Part shown: piece after piece, positions 17,111-26,199 of the stretch
Layout of the letters: each line of letters begins with the position of its first letter
How positions within the stretch are numbered: position 1 is the stretch's first letter
Origin: Janthinobacterium sp. B9-8
GTDB taxonomy: Bacteria > Pseudomonadota > Gammaproteobacteria > Burkholderiales > Chitinibacteraceae
Reading direction: 5' to 3'
NCBI RefSeq assembly: GCF_000969645.2
Contig: NZ_CP014222.1
Location: 4,467,740-4,531,739, forward strand
Length of the DNA stretch: 64,000 bases
The notes under the pieces: generated by a model
Told to the model about the DNA's origin: nothing
The model's input: only the letters and a program-made list of their open reading frames with translations
Databases searched by the model: none
Translations under genes and position numbers: made by a program

Positions 17111-19048
17111 ATGGCAAAGATGATTGGTATTGACTTAGGTACAACAAATTCTTGCGTGGCCGTATTTGAAAACGGTCAGCCTAAAGTAATCGAAAACGCA
17201 GAAGGTACACGTACAACGCCTTCCATTATTGCTTACCAGGAAGACGGTGAGATTCTGGTGGGTGCGCCGGCTAAGCGTCAGGCTGTAACAAACCCAAAAA
17301 ACACTTTGTACGCGGTCAAGCGTTTGATTGGCCGCAAGTTTGAAGATAAAGAAGTACAAAAAGACATCGACCTGATGCCTTTCTCCATCGTTAAAGCCGA
17401 CAACGGCGACGCATGGATCTCGGTTCGCGACAAAAAAATGGCGCCACCGCAAATCTCCGCAGAAGTACTGCGCAAAATGAAAAAAACCGCTGAAGATTAC
17501 CTCGGCGAAGAAGTAACAGAAGCAGTTGTAACTGTTCCAGCTTACTTTAACGACGCACAACGCCAAGCCACTAAAGATGCTGGCCGTATTGCTGGCCTCG
17601 ATGTAAAACGTATCATCAATGAGCCAACAGCAGCTGCACTGGCTTTTGGTATGGATAAGAAAGAAAAAGGCGATAGCAAGATTGCCGTGTATGACTTGGG
17701 TGGCGGTACATTCGACGTTTCGATTATTGAAATTGCCGATGTGGATGGCGACAAGCAGTTTGAAGTGTTGGCTACCAATGGCGATACATTCTTGGGCGGT
17801 GAAGACTTCGACCAACGCATCATCGATTTCATCATTGATGAATTCAAGAAAGACACGGGTATCAACCTGAAGCAAGACGTGATGGCACTGCAACGCCTGA
17901 AAGAAGCAGCAGAAAAAGCCAAGATTGAGTTGTCTTCTACCACCACAACAGAAATCAATCTGCCTTACGTGACGATGGATGCGACTGGTCCTAAGCATTT
18001 AACACTGAAAATCACCCGCGCTAAGTATGAAAGCTTGGTTGAAGATTTAGTGGCTCGCACGATTGAGCCTTGCCGTATTGCTCTGCAAGACGCTGGCCTG
18101 AAAATTACTGATATCGATGACATCATCTTGGTTGGCGGTCAGACCCGTATGCCAATGGTGCAAGATAAAGTTAAAGAATTCTTCGGCAAAGAAGCACGCC
18201 GCGATGTAAACCCAGATGAAGCGGTTGCTGTTGGCGCTGCCTTGCAAGGTTCGGTATTGTCCGGGGATCGTACTGATGTATTGCTGCTGGATGTAACCCC
18301 GTTGTCCCTAGGTATTGAAACCATGGGTGGCATCTTGACTAAGCTGATCAAGAAAAACACCACGATTCCTACAAAGGCATCGCAAGTATTCTCGACAGCA
18401 GAAGATAACCAAACAGCCGTAACCATCCACGTGCTGCAAGGTGAGCGCGAAAAAGCGTCAGCGAATAAGAGCCTTGGCCAGTTTAACCTAGGCGATATTC
18501 CAGCTGCTCCACGTGGTGTGCCACAAGTTGAAGTTACTTTTGATATCGATGCTAACGGTATCTTGCACGTTGGCGCTAAAGACAAGGCCAGCGGTAAAGA
18601 AGCACGTATCACGATTCAAGCTTCTAGCGGTTTGTCCGAAGCTGAAATCGAAGCAATGGTTCGCGATGCAGAAATGAATGCTGAAGAAGACAAGAAATTG
18701 TCTGAACTGGTTGGTGCACGTAACCAAGCTGACGGTATGGTTCACTCGGTGAAAAAATCACTGGCTGAATTTGGCGACAAGATCGGCGCAGACGAAAAAG
18801 CCAAGATCGAAGCGGCTATGGCCGAAGTTGAGCTGGTATTGAAAGACCATAGCGATGATAAAGAAAAAATCGAAGCGGCAACAGCAACCCTAACCGAAGC
18901 ATCACACAAGTTAGCTGAGCAAATGTACGCACAACAACCGGAAGGTGCTGCAGCAGGCGCGGCCGCAGGTGCTGCAAGTGACGCCGATGCTAAGAAAGAT
19001 GATGGCAATGTGGTTGATGCTGAATTCACCGAAGTAAAAGATAAATAA
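17111..19048 (+). CDS. dnaK: Molecular chaperone DnaK (Hsp70)
   Basis: The ATP-driven Hsp70 chaperone. The 645-residue protein starts with the nucleotide-binding GIDLGTTNSCVAV motif, followed by IAVYDLGGGTFDVSIIEI and ILVGGQTRMPMVQ, the linker DVLLLDVTPLSLGIETMGG, the substrate-binding beta domain, and a helical lid ending in an Ala/Gly-rich tail and the EFTEVKDK terminus. Length is typical. AAGGA precedes the ATG. dnaJ is not directly downstream but about 2.3 kb further on, beyond an opposing chemoreceptor gene. Confidence 0.98.
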   Translation: MAKMIGIDLGTTNSCVAVFENGQPKVIENAEGTRTTPSIIAYQEDGEILVGAPAKRQAVTNPKNTLYAVKRLIGRKFEDKEVQKDIDLMPFSIVKADNGDAWISVRDKKMAPPQISAEVLRKMKKTAEDYLGEEVTEAVVTVPAYFNDAQRQATKDAGRIAGLDVKRIINEPTAAALAFGMDKKEKGDSKIAVYDLGGGTFDVSIIEIADVDGDKQFEVLATNGDTFLGGEDFDQRIIDFIIDEFKKDTGINLKQDVMALQRLKEAAEKAKIELSSTTTTEINLPYVTMDATGPKHLTLKITRAKYESLVEDLVARTIEPCRIALQDAGLKITDIDDIILVGGQTRMPMVQDKVKEFFGKEARRDVNPDEAVAVGAALQGSVLSGDRTDVLLLDVTPLSLGIETMGGILTKLIKKNTTIPTKASQVFSTAEDNQTAVTIHVLQGEREKASANKSLGQFNLGDIPAAPRGVPQVEVTFDIDANGILHVGAKDKASGKEARITIQASSGLSEAEIEAMVRDAEMNAEEDKKLSELVGARNQADGMVHSVKKSLAEFGDKIGADEKAKIEAAMAEVELVLKDHSDDKEKIEAATATLTEASHKLAEQMYAQQPEGAAAGAAAGAASDADAKKDDGNVVDAEFTEVKDK

Positions 19049-19067
19049 GCCCCGCTTATTTAAATGA

Positions 19068-19100
19068 AACAGGCCCGCTGATGCGGGCCTGTTTTTTTTG
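19068..19100 (+). terminator. Rho-independent terminator of dnaK
   Basis: A 10-bp GC-rich stem (ACAGGCCCGC with GCGGGCCTGT) around a TGAT loop, followed by a run of eight or more T residues. Confidence 0.93.
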
Positions 19101-19107
19101 TGCATTT

Positions 19108-19232
19108 AAAAAGATCTGTAGACACAGAGATCAGGAAGAACACAGAGCAGAGAAAACCTTAAGTAAGTCATTTTATTTGTTTTTCTCTGTGTGCTCCGTG
19201 CCCTTATTTAGCTCTGTGTCTACAGATTTTTT
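19108..19232. repeat. Dispersed palindromic repeat A, copy 2
   Basis: The same family as 14463-14598: left end AAAAAGATCTGTAGACACAG, right end CTCTGTGTCTACAGATTTTT, inner TTTTTCTCTGTGTGCTCCGT. The outer arms pair over about 18 bases. It follows the dnaK terminator directly and abuts a copy of repeat B. Confidence 0.78.
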
Positions 19233-19239
19233 GCAGTAA

Positions 19240-19370
19240 GTAGGGTGCTCTCGAAGCGAAGCGCCGTGCGTGGCCCCCTGAAAAAATCTGTTCACTTCGC
19301 ACGATTGTGGCGTACTGCGCTTCTGAGGGCGGCAAAGTCATTACCCTCAGAAGCTTCGAGTACGCCCTAC
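19240..19370. repeat. Dispersed inverted repeat B, copy 1
   Basis: The left end GTAGGGTGCTCTCGAAGC (19240-19257) is an imperfect inverted copy of the right end GCTTCGAGTACGCCCTAC (19353-19370). The inner part contains GGCGTACTGCGCTTCT. A close copy with perfect 18-bp ends is at 23737-23870. No gene inside. It fills the gap between dnaK and the chemoreceptor gene. Confidence 0.78.
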
Positions 19371-19385
19371 TCTTGAAACCAAGAT

Positions 19386-21017
19386 TTAAGCCAGTTTAAA
19401 TCGGCTGATTGATTGCTTCAGGCCCGTGGCTAATTGCACCAGTTTGCCTGATGAATTGGCGACTTCTTCTACTGCGGCGCGGTTTTCCTCGGCCATTTGT
19501 GCAATGCGCTCTACGTTCTGTGCCAGATCGGTGCTGACCGAGCGCTGCTGGGCTAAAGCGGAGGCGATATCATTAATTGAGGTTTGCACCTTGAACGAGC
19601 CCGCTTTGATTTGCTCCATCACCTGATTGGTGCGCTCGGATGCGGTAGAAACCTGGCTCACGCTTTCCTGGCTGGATTGCATGCCGCTCACTGCGGCACG
19701 TGTGCCTTGCTGGATGGTTTGGATCATGCCGGTGATTTCTTGTGCCGAGCTTGTTGTGCGCTCTGCCAGTTTGCGTACTTCATCGGCCACCACGGCAAAG
19801 CCACGGCCTTGTTCCCCTGCGCGGGCCGCTTCAATGGCGGCGTTTAAGGCGAGTAAATTCGTTTGATCGGCTACATCTTTGATCACGGTGGCGATATTGC
19901 CGATATGGGTGGAGCTTTGTTCCAGATCTGCAATATGTGCGCCTGTGCTGTTCACATTTTCTAAAACATTATCGATCAGCGTATTCGCTTTCCTGACTTC
20001 TTCGCTGCCAGAGTTAGCCAGATTACCTGCGTCATTGGCCTGCTGGTTGGCTTCGCTGGCGCTGGAAGAAACACTGTCAATGCTGACGGTGAGCTCTTCC
20101 ACGCCCGCAGCAGATGAAGCCGCAGATTCGGATTGAGTTTGTGAGCTGACAGCGACTTGCTGCGAGGCGCTGGCTAATAAGTCCGACATGCTGACCAGCT
20201 CATCACTATTGCTGATAATGCCTCTGATTGTGGCTTTTAAATCGGCTTGCATCTTAAATAAATCTTTTTGCATATTGGCCAGCTCGTCCGAGCCTTCTAC
20301 TTCAATATGGCCGCTTAAATCTCCTTGGCTGATTTGTTCTAATGAGCGGCGTACATGGGAAACCGGCGTGGTAATGCTTTTGGTTAAGATCAGGCCCAGT
20401 GCCGTGCCCAGCACAACGGCAATGAGTGTAATAATGATCGATTCGGTTTTAACCATAGACAGCTCTTCGCCACTTTTGGCAAGTGCCTCATCGGCTAATT
20501 TTTTGTTTAAATCAACTAAGGCGCTGAGGTCATCATCTAAGGCCTGAAATGCAGCTGCCACACTGGTCGACATAAGTTCTGAGGCCAGTTTGGAGTCGTT
20601 GGCTGTGCCTGCGGCCATAGCGGGTTTGGCTGCTTCAAGATATTTTGGCCAAAGATCATCTATTTTTTTGAGGAGTTCTTCTTCTGATGGGCTTAATTGA
20701 GAGGCGCGGTATTTGTCCAGCAAGCTCTTCATTTTTGCCTCATGGCTATTCATGCTTTCTTTAATTTTGGCCATTTTGGCGTCATCGGGCTCTAGCCCGT
20801 AGGCGTAGAGTGCTCGGTGATGGTAAATGGCGGCCATATTGGTATTAGCCACATCAATTACGGGGAGTAGCTGGTTGGTGTGCATTTCATATGTAAGTTG
20901 CTGCATGGAGGCTGCGCCCTGATAGCCTAAAATACCCAGAACCAGTGTTAAAAATGCGCAAAGTAAAAAGCCGACGATGAGTCTTGTGGAAATCGCAACA
21001 TTACTTAAAAAACTCAT
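19386..21017 (-). CDS. Methyl-accepting chemotaxis protein
   Basis: A 543-residue transmembrane chemoreceptor: TM1 about residues 11-31, a periplasmic four-helix-bundle type ligand domain (~32-190), TM2 about 193-213, a HAMP domain (~214-266) and the cytoplasmic signalling domain with the conserved hairpin tip (NLLALNAAIEAARAGEQGRG, FAVVADEVRKLAERT). It ends SRFKLA with no NWETF-type CheR-docking pentapeptide. The ligand is unknown. It stands alone on the minus strand between dnaK and dnaJ, so its position rather than its sequence is unusual. I saw no clear sigma-28 promoter upstream. Confidence 0.93.
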   Translation of the reverse strand: MSFLSNVAISTRLIVGFLLCAFLTLVLGILGYQGAASMQQLTYEMHTNQLLPVIDVANTNMAAIYHHRALYAYGLEPDDAKMAKIKESMNSHEAKMKSLLDKYRASQLSPSEEELLKKIDDLWPKYLEAAKPAMAAGTANDSKLASELMSTSVAAAFQALDDDLSALVDLNKKLADEALAKSGEELSMVKTESIIITLIAVVLGTALGLILTKSITTPVSHVRRSLEQISQGDLSGHIEVEGSDELANMQKDLFKMQADLKATIRGIISNSDELVSMSDLLASASQQVAVSSQTQSESAASSAAGVEELTVSIDSVSSSASEANQQANDAGNLANSGSEEVRKANTLIDNVLENVNSTGAHIADLEQSSTHIGNIATVIKDVADQTNLLALNAAIEAARAGEQGRGFAVVADEVRKLAERTTSSAQEITGMIQTIQQGTRAAVSGMQSSQESVSQVSTASERTNQVMEQIKAGSFKVQTSINDIASALAQQRSVSTDLAQNVERIAQMAEENRAAVEEVANSSGKLVQLATGLKQSISRFKLA

Positions 21018-21305
21018 GATCAGACCTCTTTATCTGTAAGTGAAAATATACCTATTCATAGCTACATTAGTGCTTTCATTCAAGCGTAATGTCATAAAGC
21101 TCTGGCTTTGTTTACATCGTTTTGACGATTGTAATTACTCATGATTTTTACGCTTTGTTTTTTGTGGCTTATCGGCGGTAGGCCATTGGCAATATTAAAG
21201 AGTATTGCCTGGCAAATAATGTGCTGAGCCAAGGGGCTGGCCCAGTTAATACGTAAAATGTGTTGGGTATGATTCAAAAAGCAAGGCCCATGATTGCTTT
21301 GGGGG

Positions 21306-21333
21306 CTTGTAGATTGAAGACTTCGCCCCAATG
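21306..21333 (+). promoter_or_regulatory. Sigma-32-like promoter of dnaJ
   Basis: CTTGTAG (21306-21312), a 13-base spacer, then CCCCAATG (21326-21333), about 54 bases before the dnaJ ATG. The -35 has two mismatches to CTTGAAA, but spacing and -10 match the grpE and dnaK promoters. The remaining ~290 bases back to the MCP start show nothing else. Confidence 0.7.
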
Positions 21334-21386
21334 TGCAATCCGTTGATGAATTCGTGGGGCGCGGCCTCCTGTGCAGGGTTAAAAAG

Positions 21387-22514
21387 ATGGCTAAAAAAGA
21401 TTTATACGACACGCTGGGCGTGAACCGCGATGCGGGTGATGACGAAATTAAAAAAGCGTATCGCAAACTGGCGATGAAATATCATCCGGACCGTAATCCG
21501 GATAGTAAAGACGCGGAAGAAAAATTTAAGGAAGGCAAAGAAGCTTACGAGGTCTTATCCGACGCACAAAAACGTGCTGCCTACGATCAATACGGCCATG
21601 CTGGCCTTGATCAGCAATCAGGTATGGGCGGTGGTGGTGGCGCAGGCTTTGGTGACGCCTTCTCTGATATCTTTGGCGATATCTTTGGCGCGGCAGGTGG
21701 TGGTGGTCGTGGTGGGCGTTCTAACGTCTACCGTGGTGCTGATCTGCGTTACAACTTAGAGATCAGTCTAGAAGAAGCGGCACGCGGTGTAGAGCGCCAG
21801 ATTAAGATTCCATCGCACGAAGAGTGCGGTAGCTGCCACGGCAGCGGCGCCAAAGCAGGCACGCAAGCTAAAACTTGCCACACCTGCGGCGGTCACGGCC
21901 AGGTCCGCGTTTCGCAAGGCTTCTTTAGCCTGCAACAGACTTGCCCAACTTGCCACGGCAGCGGCAAATATATTCCTGATCCATGTCGTCCGTGTTCGGG
22001 CACTGGCCGGGTGAGCACGCATAAAACGCTGGCAGTGAAGATTCCTTCTGGTGTGGATGAAGGTGATCGTATCCGCTTAAGCGGCGAAGGCGAAGCCGGC
22101 GTTAATGGCGGTCCATCGGGTGATCTGTATGTTGTGATCCATGTGAAAGCGCATTCGGTATTCCAACGTGATGGCAATGATTTGCATTGCGAAATGCCGA
22201 TCAGCTTTACTATCGCGGCCTTGGGCGGCGAGATTGAAATTCCGACGCTGGATGGCAAAGCTCGGATTACGATTCCGCCAGAAACGCAAAGCGGCCAGCA
22301 ATTCCGCTTGCGTAGCAAGGGGATTAAAGGCGTTCGCAGCGCGATTACTGGCGATTTGATGTGCCACGTGATTCTGGAAACGCCAGTGAAACTGACTGCG
22401 CGTCAGAAAGAGCTGTTGAAAGAATTTGAAGAAATTAGCCAGGGCGATTCAGATAAGCACAATCCACGTGCTAAATCGTTTATGGATAAAGTAAAAGATT
22501 TCTTTGCTTCATGA
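21387..22514 (+). CDS. dnaJ: Chaperone protein DnaJ (Hsp40)
   Basis: DnaJ delivers unfolded proteins to DnaK and stimulates its ATPase. The 375-residue protein has the J domain (HPD in KYHPDRNPD), a Gly/Phe-rich stretch (GGGGGAGFGDAFSDIFGDIF), four CxxCxGxG zinc motifs (CGSCHGSG, CHTCGGHG, CPTCHGSG, CRPCSGTG) and the C-terminal beta domains. I use the ATG at 21387 (AGGG upstream); an in-frame start at 21333 overlaps the -10 of the heat-shock promoter and adds 18 non-family residues. It is separated from dnaK by a minus-strand MCP gene. Confidence 0.96.
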   Translation: MAKKDLYDTLGVNRDAGDDEIKKAYRKLAMKYHPDRNPDSKDAEEKFKEGKEAYEVLSDAQKRAAYDQYGHAGLDQQSGMGGGGGAGFGDAFSDIFGDIFGAAGGGGRGGRSNVYRGADLRYNLEISLEEAARGVERQIKIPSHEECGSCHGSGAKAGTQAKTCHTCGGHGQVRVSQGFFSLQQTCPTCHGSGKYIPDPCRPCSGTGRVSTHKTLAVKIPSGVDEGDRIRLSGEGEAGVNGGPSGDLYVVIHVKAHSVFQRDGNDLHCEMPISFTIAALGGEIEIPTLDGKARITIPPETQSGQQFRLRSKGIKGVRSAITGDLMCHVILETPVKLTARQKELLKEFEEISQGDSDKHNPRAKSFMDKVKDFFAS

Positions 22515-22565
22515 GCCTGAGCGAGTCTTCCTTTAGCAAAGAGGAAGTTCTTGCTTCGTAGGTGC

Positions 22566-22602
22566 AAAAAAATAGCGATGGCTCAGCCATCGCTATTTTT
22601 TT
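22566..22602 (+). terminator. Rho-independent terminator of dnaJ
   Basis: Perfect 15-bp arms around a TCA loop (22568-22582 with 22586-22600), starting with A residues and ending in a T run. Probably bidirectional in principle, but only dnaJ ends here. A degenerate half of repeat A follows near 22660-22702. Confidence 0.9.
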
Positions 22603-22740
22603 ATCTGATGAATAGCTATCCACAAAAAACATAAACGGTAGGAGGAAACAAGCGATTATTTCTCTTGGTTTTCTCCGTGTAACTCTGTGTTTTCTGTAGT
22701 TCAAGGTTTGGGGTTTTTTCGTCTGTCTAAGCAGTTACGA

Positions 22741-23100
22741 TTATTTAATCAAGCGAATCGCAAATGGCAGGCGGTAAGTTTCACCCTTGCTGGCACTGAC
22801 CGCCGCAATAATGCAAAAAACCAGATTGGCAATACTCAATGCAAAAGCGGCCACAAAGCCAATCAGAATAAGCATCAAAATGCCTGCTATTGCATAGCCC
22901 ACCATCAGGGTGATGGCCCAGTTGAGTGCTTCTTTAGCGTGATCTTGCACAAAGGGGTCTTCTTTCTTGATGAGATAAACGACCAGTGCGGGGACAAAGC
23001 TAAAGAAAATACTGCCAATCCACATCAGAATAGCGATGGTATTGGAATCTGAATGATTGGTGTTATTGCTGGTTTTGACAGGAAACTGGTTTTCATCCAT
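22741..23100 (-). CDS. DUF4870 family small membrane protein
   Basis: A 119-residue protein with a polar, Asn-rich N-terminus and three to four hydrophobic segments (MWIGSIFFSFVPALVVYLIK, then two further helices), and the family hallmark FVQDHAKEALNWAIT. This is the DUF4870 (Tic20-like) pattern. Function is unknown. I use the ATG at 23100; an in-frame start at 23145 would add 15 residues with no similarity to the family. It is transcribed alone. Confidence 0.72.
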   Translation of the reverse strand: MDENQFPVKTSNNTNHSDSNTIAILMWIGSIFFSFVPALVVYLIKKEDPFVQDHAKEALNWAITLMVGYAIAGILMLILIGFVAAFALSIANLVFCIIAAVSASKGETYRLPFAIRLIK

Positions 23101-23208
23101 CTTGGTTCTCGGCAGGAAGGTCGAATCTTGATTATGCCTGTGCAAATATCAAATTGGGCTTCTGCTTGATGGCAAAGAGACTAATTAACCATCGTTATGA
23201 TTAAGTCT

Positions 23209-23673
23209 TTAGCGCTTAGCTAATAATGGCCCAAAATTGACCAATAATACCCCTGCGGCAATCAGCAGCGCGCCCAAAATCCGCAAGCCGCCAATCTCAC
23301 GTACCGGCAAGCCCAAAATACCAAAGCGATCGAATAAGAGCGAGGCGACAATCTGGCCACTGATAATCAGCGACACCATCGCCGCTATACCGATTTTAGG
23401 CGCAAGCAAGGTGGTGCCAAATACAAACAGCGCACCCATTAGCCCACCGGTCAGCATCCACCAAGAAGCATTGCCCAGATTAGCCAACCCCGCCCATTTT
23501 TGCCCACTGAGTAAGGCACACAGCGCTAAAGTTAGCGTGCCGATAGAAAAAGACAATAACGCCGCCAGCAGCGTGCTACCACCAATAACAGCTTTGAGCT
23601 GGTTATTAACGGCAGATTGCAGTGGCACGATCAGGCCAATGATGAGGGCGAGTAAAAAGTAAGGAAGTTGCAT
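23209..23673 (-). CDS. DMT-superfamily transporter, DUF606 (YdcZ) type
   Basis: A 154-residue membrane protein with about five hydrophobic segments, starting MQLPYFLLALIIGLIVPLQS and containing AVNNQLKAVIGG and LGALLIAAGVLLVNFGPLL. Single-domain size and the VPLQSAVNNQL pattern match the DUF606/YdcZ branch of drug/metabolite transporters, which are often dimeric. The substrate is not known. The gene is alone on the minus strand, with a long repeat element upstream. Confidence 0.75.
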   Translation of the reverse strand: MQLPYFLLALIIGLIVPLQSAVNNQLKAVIGGSTLLAALLSFSIGTLTLALCALLSGQKWAGLANLGNASWWMLTGGLMGALFVFGTTLLAPKIGIAAMVSLIISGQIVASLLFDRFGILGLPVREIGGLRILGALLIAAGVLLVNFGPLLAKR

Positions 23674-23736
23674 GGGTTTTGTGGGGGAAAAGTAAGGCAG
23701 GCGAGACTAGCATGTTTTTTTGTGAGGCAGTGGAGA

Positions 23737-23870
23737 GTAGGGCGTACTCGAAGCGAAGCGCAGTGCGCCATCCCGCCATCTCCGCTACACCCCCTCATCA
23801 ACAATCTTGGCGTACTGCGCTTTTTAGGGGGAATAAACACTCCTCCTGAAAAGCTTCGAGTACGCCCTAC
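23737..23870. repeat. Dispersed inverted repeat B, copy 2
   Basis: The ends GTAGGGCGTACTCGAAGC (23737-23754) and GCTTCGAGTACGCCCTAC (23853-23870) are perfect 18-bp inverted repeats. The interior shares GAAGCGCAGTGCG and GGCGTACTGCGCTTTT with the copy at 19240-19370. It lies between the divergent-side DMT gene and the end of thiC. Confidence 0.85.
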
Positions 23871-23892
23871 GCTTCAAGTACGCGATGCTTTA

Positions 23893-25818
23893 CTAGGCCT
23901 TGTGATAAACCTCGGCACCTTTCTTAATAAATTCAATCGACATCGTTTGCATACCGACCTGATTGGCATCCGCTTCTGCAATCCCCTGTTTGGCCGCAAA
24001 CTCACGCACATCTTGGGTAATTTTCATCGAGCAGAAATGCGGGCCACACATCGAGCAAAAGTGCGCCACTTTGCCACTGTCTTTTGGCATGGTTTCGTCG
24101 TGGTAAGAGCGGGCGCGATCCGGATCGAGGCCCAGATTAAACTGGTCTTCCCAGCGGAATTCAAAGCGTGCTTTGGATAGCGCGTTGTCACGAATCTGTG
24201 CGCCGGGGTGACCCTTGGCAAGATCCGCAGCGTGTGCTGCCAGCTTATAAGTAATGATGCCTTCTTTTACATCGTCTTTATTGGGCAGGCCTAAATGCTC
24301 TTTTGGCGTGACATAGCAAAGCATGGCGGTGCCGTACCAACCAATTTGCGCTGCACCAATGGCCGAGGTGATATGGTCGTAGCCGGGGGCGATATCGGTA
24401 GTCAGCGGCCCGAGTGTGTAGAACGGCGCTTCATGACACCATTCCAGTTCCTTATCCATATTTTCTTTAATCAATTGCATAGGTACATGGCCAGGGCCTT
24501 CGATCATCACTTGCACATCGTGCTGCCAGGCGATTTGCGTTAGCTCGCCGAGTGTTTTTAGCTCGCCCAGTTGTGCTTCATCATTGGCATCCCAGATCGA
24601 GCCAGGGCGCAGGCCATCGCCCAAGCTGAAGGCCACATCGTAGGCTTTCATGATTTCGCAGATGTCGGCAAAGTGGGTGTAAAGGAAGTTTTCTTTATGA
24701 TGCGCCAAACACCATTTGGCCATAATCGAGCCACCACGGCTCACAATGCCGGTCATGCGGCCAGCGGTCATCGGCACATAGCGGAGCAATACGCCAGCAT
24801 GGATGGTGAAGTAATCAACGCCTTGCTCGGCTTGCTCGATCAGCGTGTCTTTGAAGATCTCCCAAGTTAGATCTTCAGCCTTGCCGTTTACTTTTTCGAG
24901 CGCTTGGTAGATAGGGACGGTGCCGATGGGTACAGGACTGTTGCGTAAAATCCACTCGCGGGTTTCATGGATATTCTTGCCGGTGGACAAATCCATGATG
25001 GTGTCCGCACCCCAGCGAATGCCCCAAGTCATTTTTTCTACTTCTTCACTAATGCTGGAGCTGACGGCGGAGTTACCGATATTGCCGTTAATCTTAACCA
25101 GAAAATTACGGCCAATAATCATTGGCTCGGATTCTGGGTGGTTAATATTATTGGGAATAATGGCGCGGCCACAGGCGATTTCGCTGCGCACAAATTCCGG
25201 GGTGATCTCATCCGGCATCACTGCGCCGTAGTTTTCGCCCTTATGTTGGCGATTCATCATCGCCAGCATTTTTTCACCGGTAGGGCTGCTGTCCCGCAGG
25301 CTTTGTAAATAAGCCGCACGATTCATGTTCTCACGAATCGCTACGTATTCCATTTCTGGGGTGATGATGCCTTTACGGGCGTAGTGCATCTGGCTGACGT
25401 TGGCACCCAGCTTGGCTTTGCGTGGCTGACGTTTTAGCTCAAAGCGTAATTCATCCAGCTTGGCATCCGCCTCGCGCATACGGCCATAATCGCTCGTGAG
25501 CTGGCTCAGCAGTTCGGTGTCATTGCGCTCGCTAATCCATGTGCTACGAATGGCTTGCAGGCCTTTGCGTACATCAATTTTTGCATCTGGATCGGAATAA
25601 GGGCCGGAGCAGTCGTAAACAAAGATAGGCGGGTTTTTTTCTGTTGCGCCGCTGATACTCATTTGGAGCGGGGTATCGGCCTGACTGATTTCTCGCATCG
25701 GCACACGGATGTCGCTACGTGAGCCTTGAACGTAAATCTTGCGCGAATTGGGGAGTGGCTGGATGGCTGCGTCGTCAACGACGGCAGTGGATGCTAAAAA
25801 TTGGGCTTTTGCGTTCAT
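23893..25818 (-). CDS. thiC: Phosphomethylpyrimidine synthase ThiC
   Basis: A radical-SAM enzyme that rearranges aminoimidazole ribotide to HMP phosphate for thiamine. The 641-residue length is usual for proteobacterial ThiC. Visible are the C-terminal cluster-binding CSMCGPHFCSMK (CxxCx4C), GRAIIPNNINHPESEPM, EGPGHVPMQLI and YTLGPLTTDIAPGYDHITSA (split here over two motifs). It is preceded by a TPP riboswitch. No other thi gene is next to it, so it is a stand-alone regulated unit in this window. Confidence 0.97.
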   Translation of the reverse strand: MNAKAQFLASTAVVDDAAIQPLPNSRKIYVQGSRSDIRVPMREISQADTPLQMSISGATEKNPPIFVYDCSGPYSDPDAKIDVRKGLQAIRSTWISERNDTELLSQLTSDYGRMREADAKLDELRFELKRQPRKAKLGANVSQMHYARKGIITPEMEYVAIRENMNRAAYLQSLRDSSPTGEKMLAMMNRQHKGENYGAVMPDEITPEFVRSEIACGRAIIPNNINHPESEPMIIGRNFLVKINGNIGNSAVSSSISEEVEKMTWGIRWGADTIMDLSTGKNIHETREWILRNSPVPIGTVPIYQALEKVNGKAEDLTWEIFKDTLIEQAEQGVDYFTIHAGVLLRYVPMTAGRMTGIVSRGGSIMAKWCLAHHKENFLYTHFADICEIMKAYDVAFSLGDGLRPGSIWDANDEAQLGELKTLGELTQIAWQHDVQVMIEGPGHVPMQLIKENMDKELEWCHEAPFYTLGPLTTDIAPGYDHITSAIGAAQIGWYGTAMLCYVTPKEHLGLPNKDDVKEGIITYKLAAHAADLAKGHPGAQIRDNALSKARFEFRWEDQFNLGLDPDRARSYHDETMPKDSGKVAHFCSMCGPHFCSMKITQDVREFAAKQGIAEADANQVGMQTMSIEFIKKGAEVYHKA

Positions 25819-25862
25819 GCTCTACTCCACAAAGGCGCGGGTGAGCTAAACGAAGTATCTAG

Positions 25863-25948
25863 CTCGCTTCCCTACGCCGGTATTAACCGAATCAGGTTCA
25901 GAGGGTAATTCTCATCTGCGCCCAAATCTGGCGCAGAACCCCTAGCGA
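25863..25948 (-). promoter_or_regulatory. TPP riboswitch (THI element) of thiC
   Basis: On the minus strand the conserved blocks read CTAGGGGTTCTGCG, then GCAGATGAGAATTACCC, CTGAACCTGATTCGGTTAAT and ACCGGCGTAGGGAAG. These are the standard THI-box elements, including the CTGA-CCTGAT-GGTTAAT-ACCGGCG core. It sits about 45 bases before the thiC start; TPP binding represses thiC. Confidence 0.95.
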
Positions 25949-26199
25949 TAAAGCAGAGAAGGTATATAAAAAACCAGCAAACAGCAAATTTAAGATGAAG
26001 GCCGGCTGATTTATATCAAGGTTAATTGGGCGTGGAGAGTGGGGAGTAGAGCGTGTGAAAGCCGCCGTTTTACTTGTTAATCTTTGGCCTTATCGCTCGC
26101 GATCTCAGGCTCTATAGCCACACCGGGCTTGGTCTGTGGGATAATTGCGAAAATTTTCAAACGCTGGGTTTGATCCCAGCTCGCTTTGAGGTGATATAA
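25949..26199. other. Intergenic region upstream of thiC and the PIMT-like gene
   Basis: About 250 bases between the THI element and the divergent methyltransferase gene. It should hold both promoters. A possible plus-strand promoter is seen around CTTGGT and GATAAT near 26128-26146. No ORF or RNA gene was seen. Confidence 0.4.

Noticed and set aside
17135..17998. 287-codon open frame antisense to dnaK
   Set aside because: Frames opposite highly biased genes such as dnaK are often open by chance; the sequence is Phe/Cys/His-rich, with no family resemblance.
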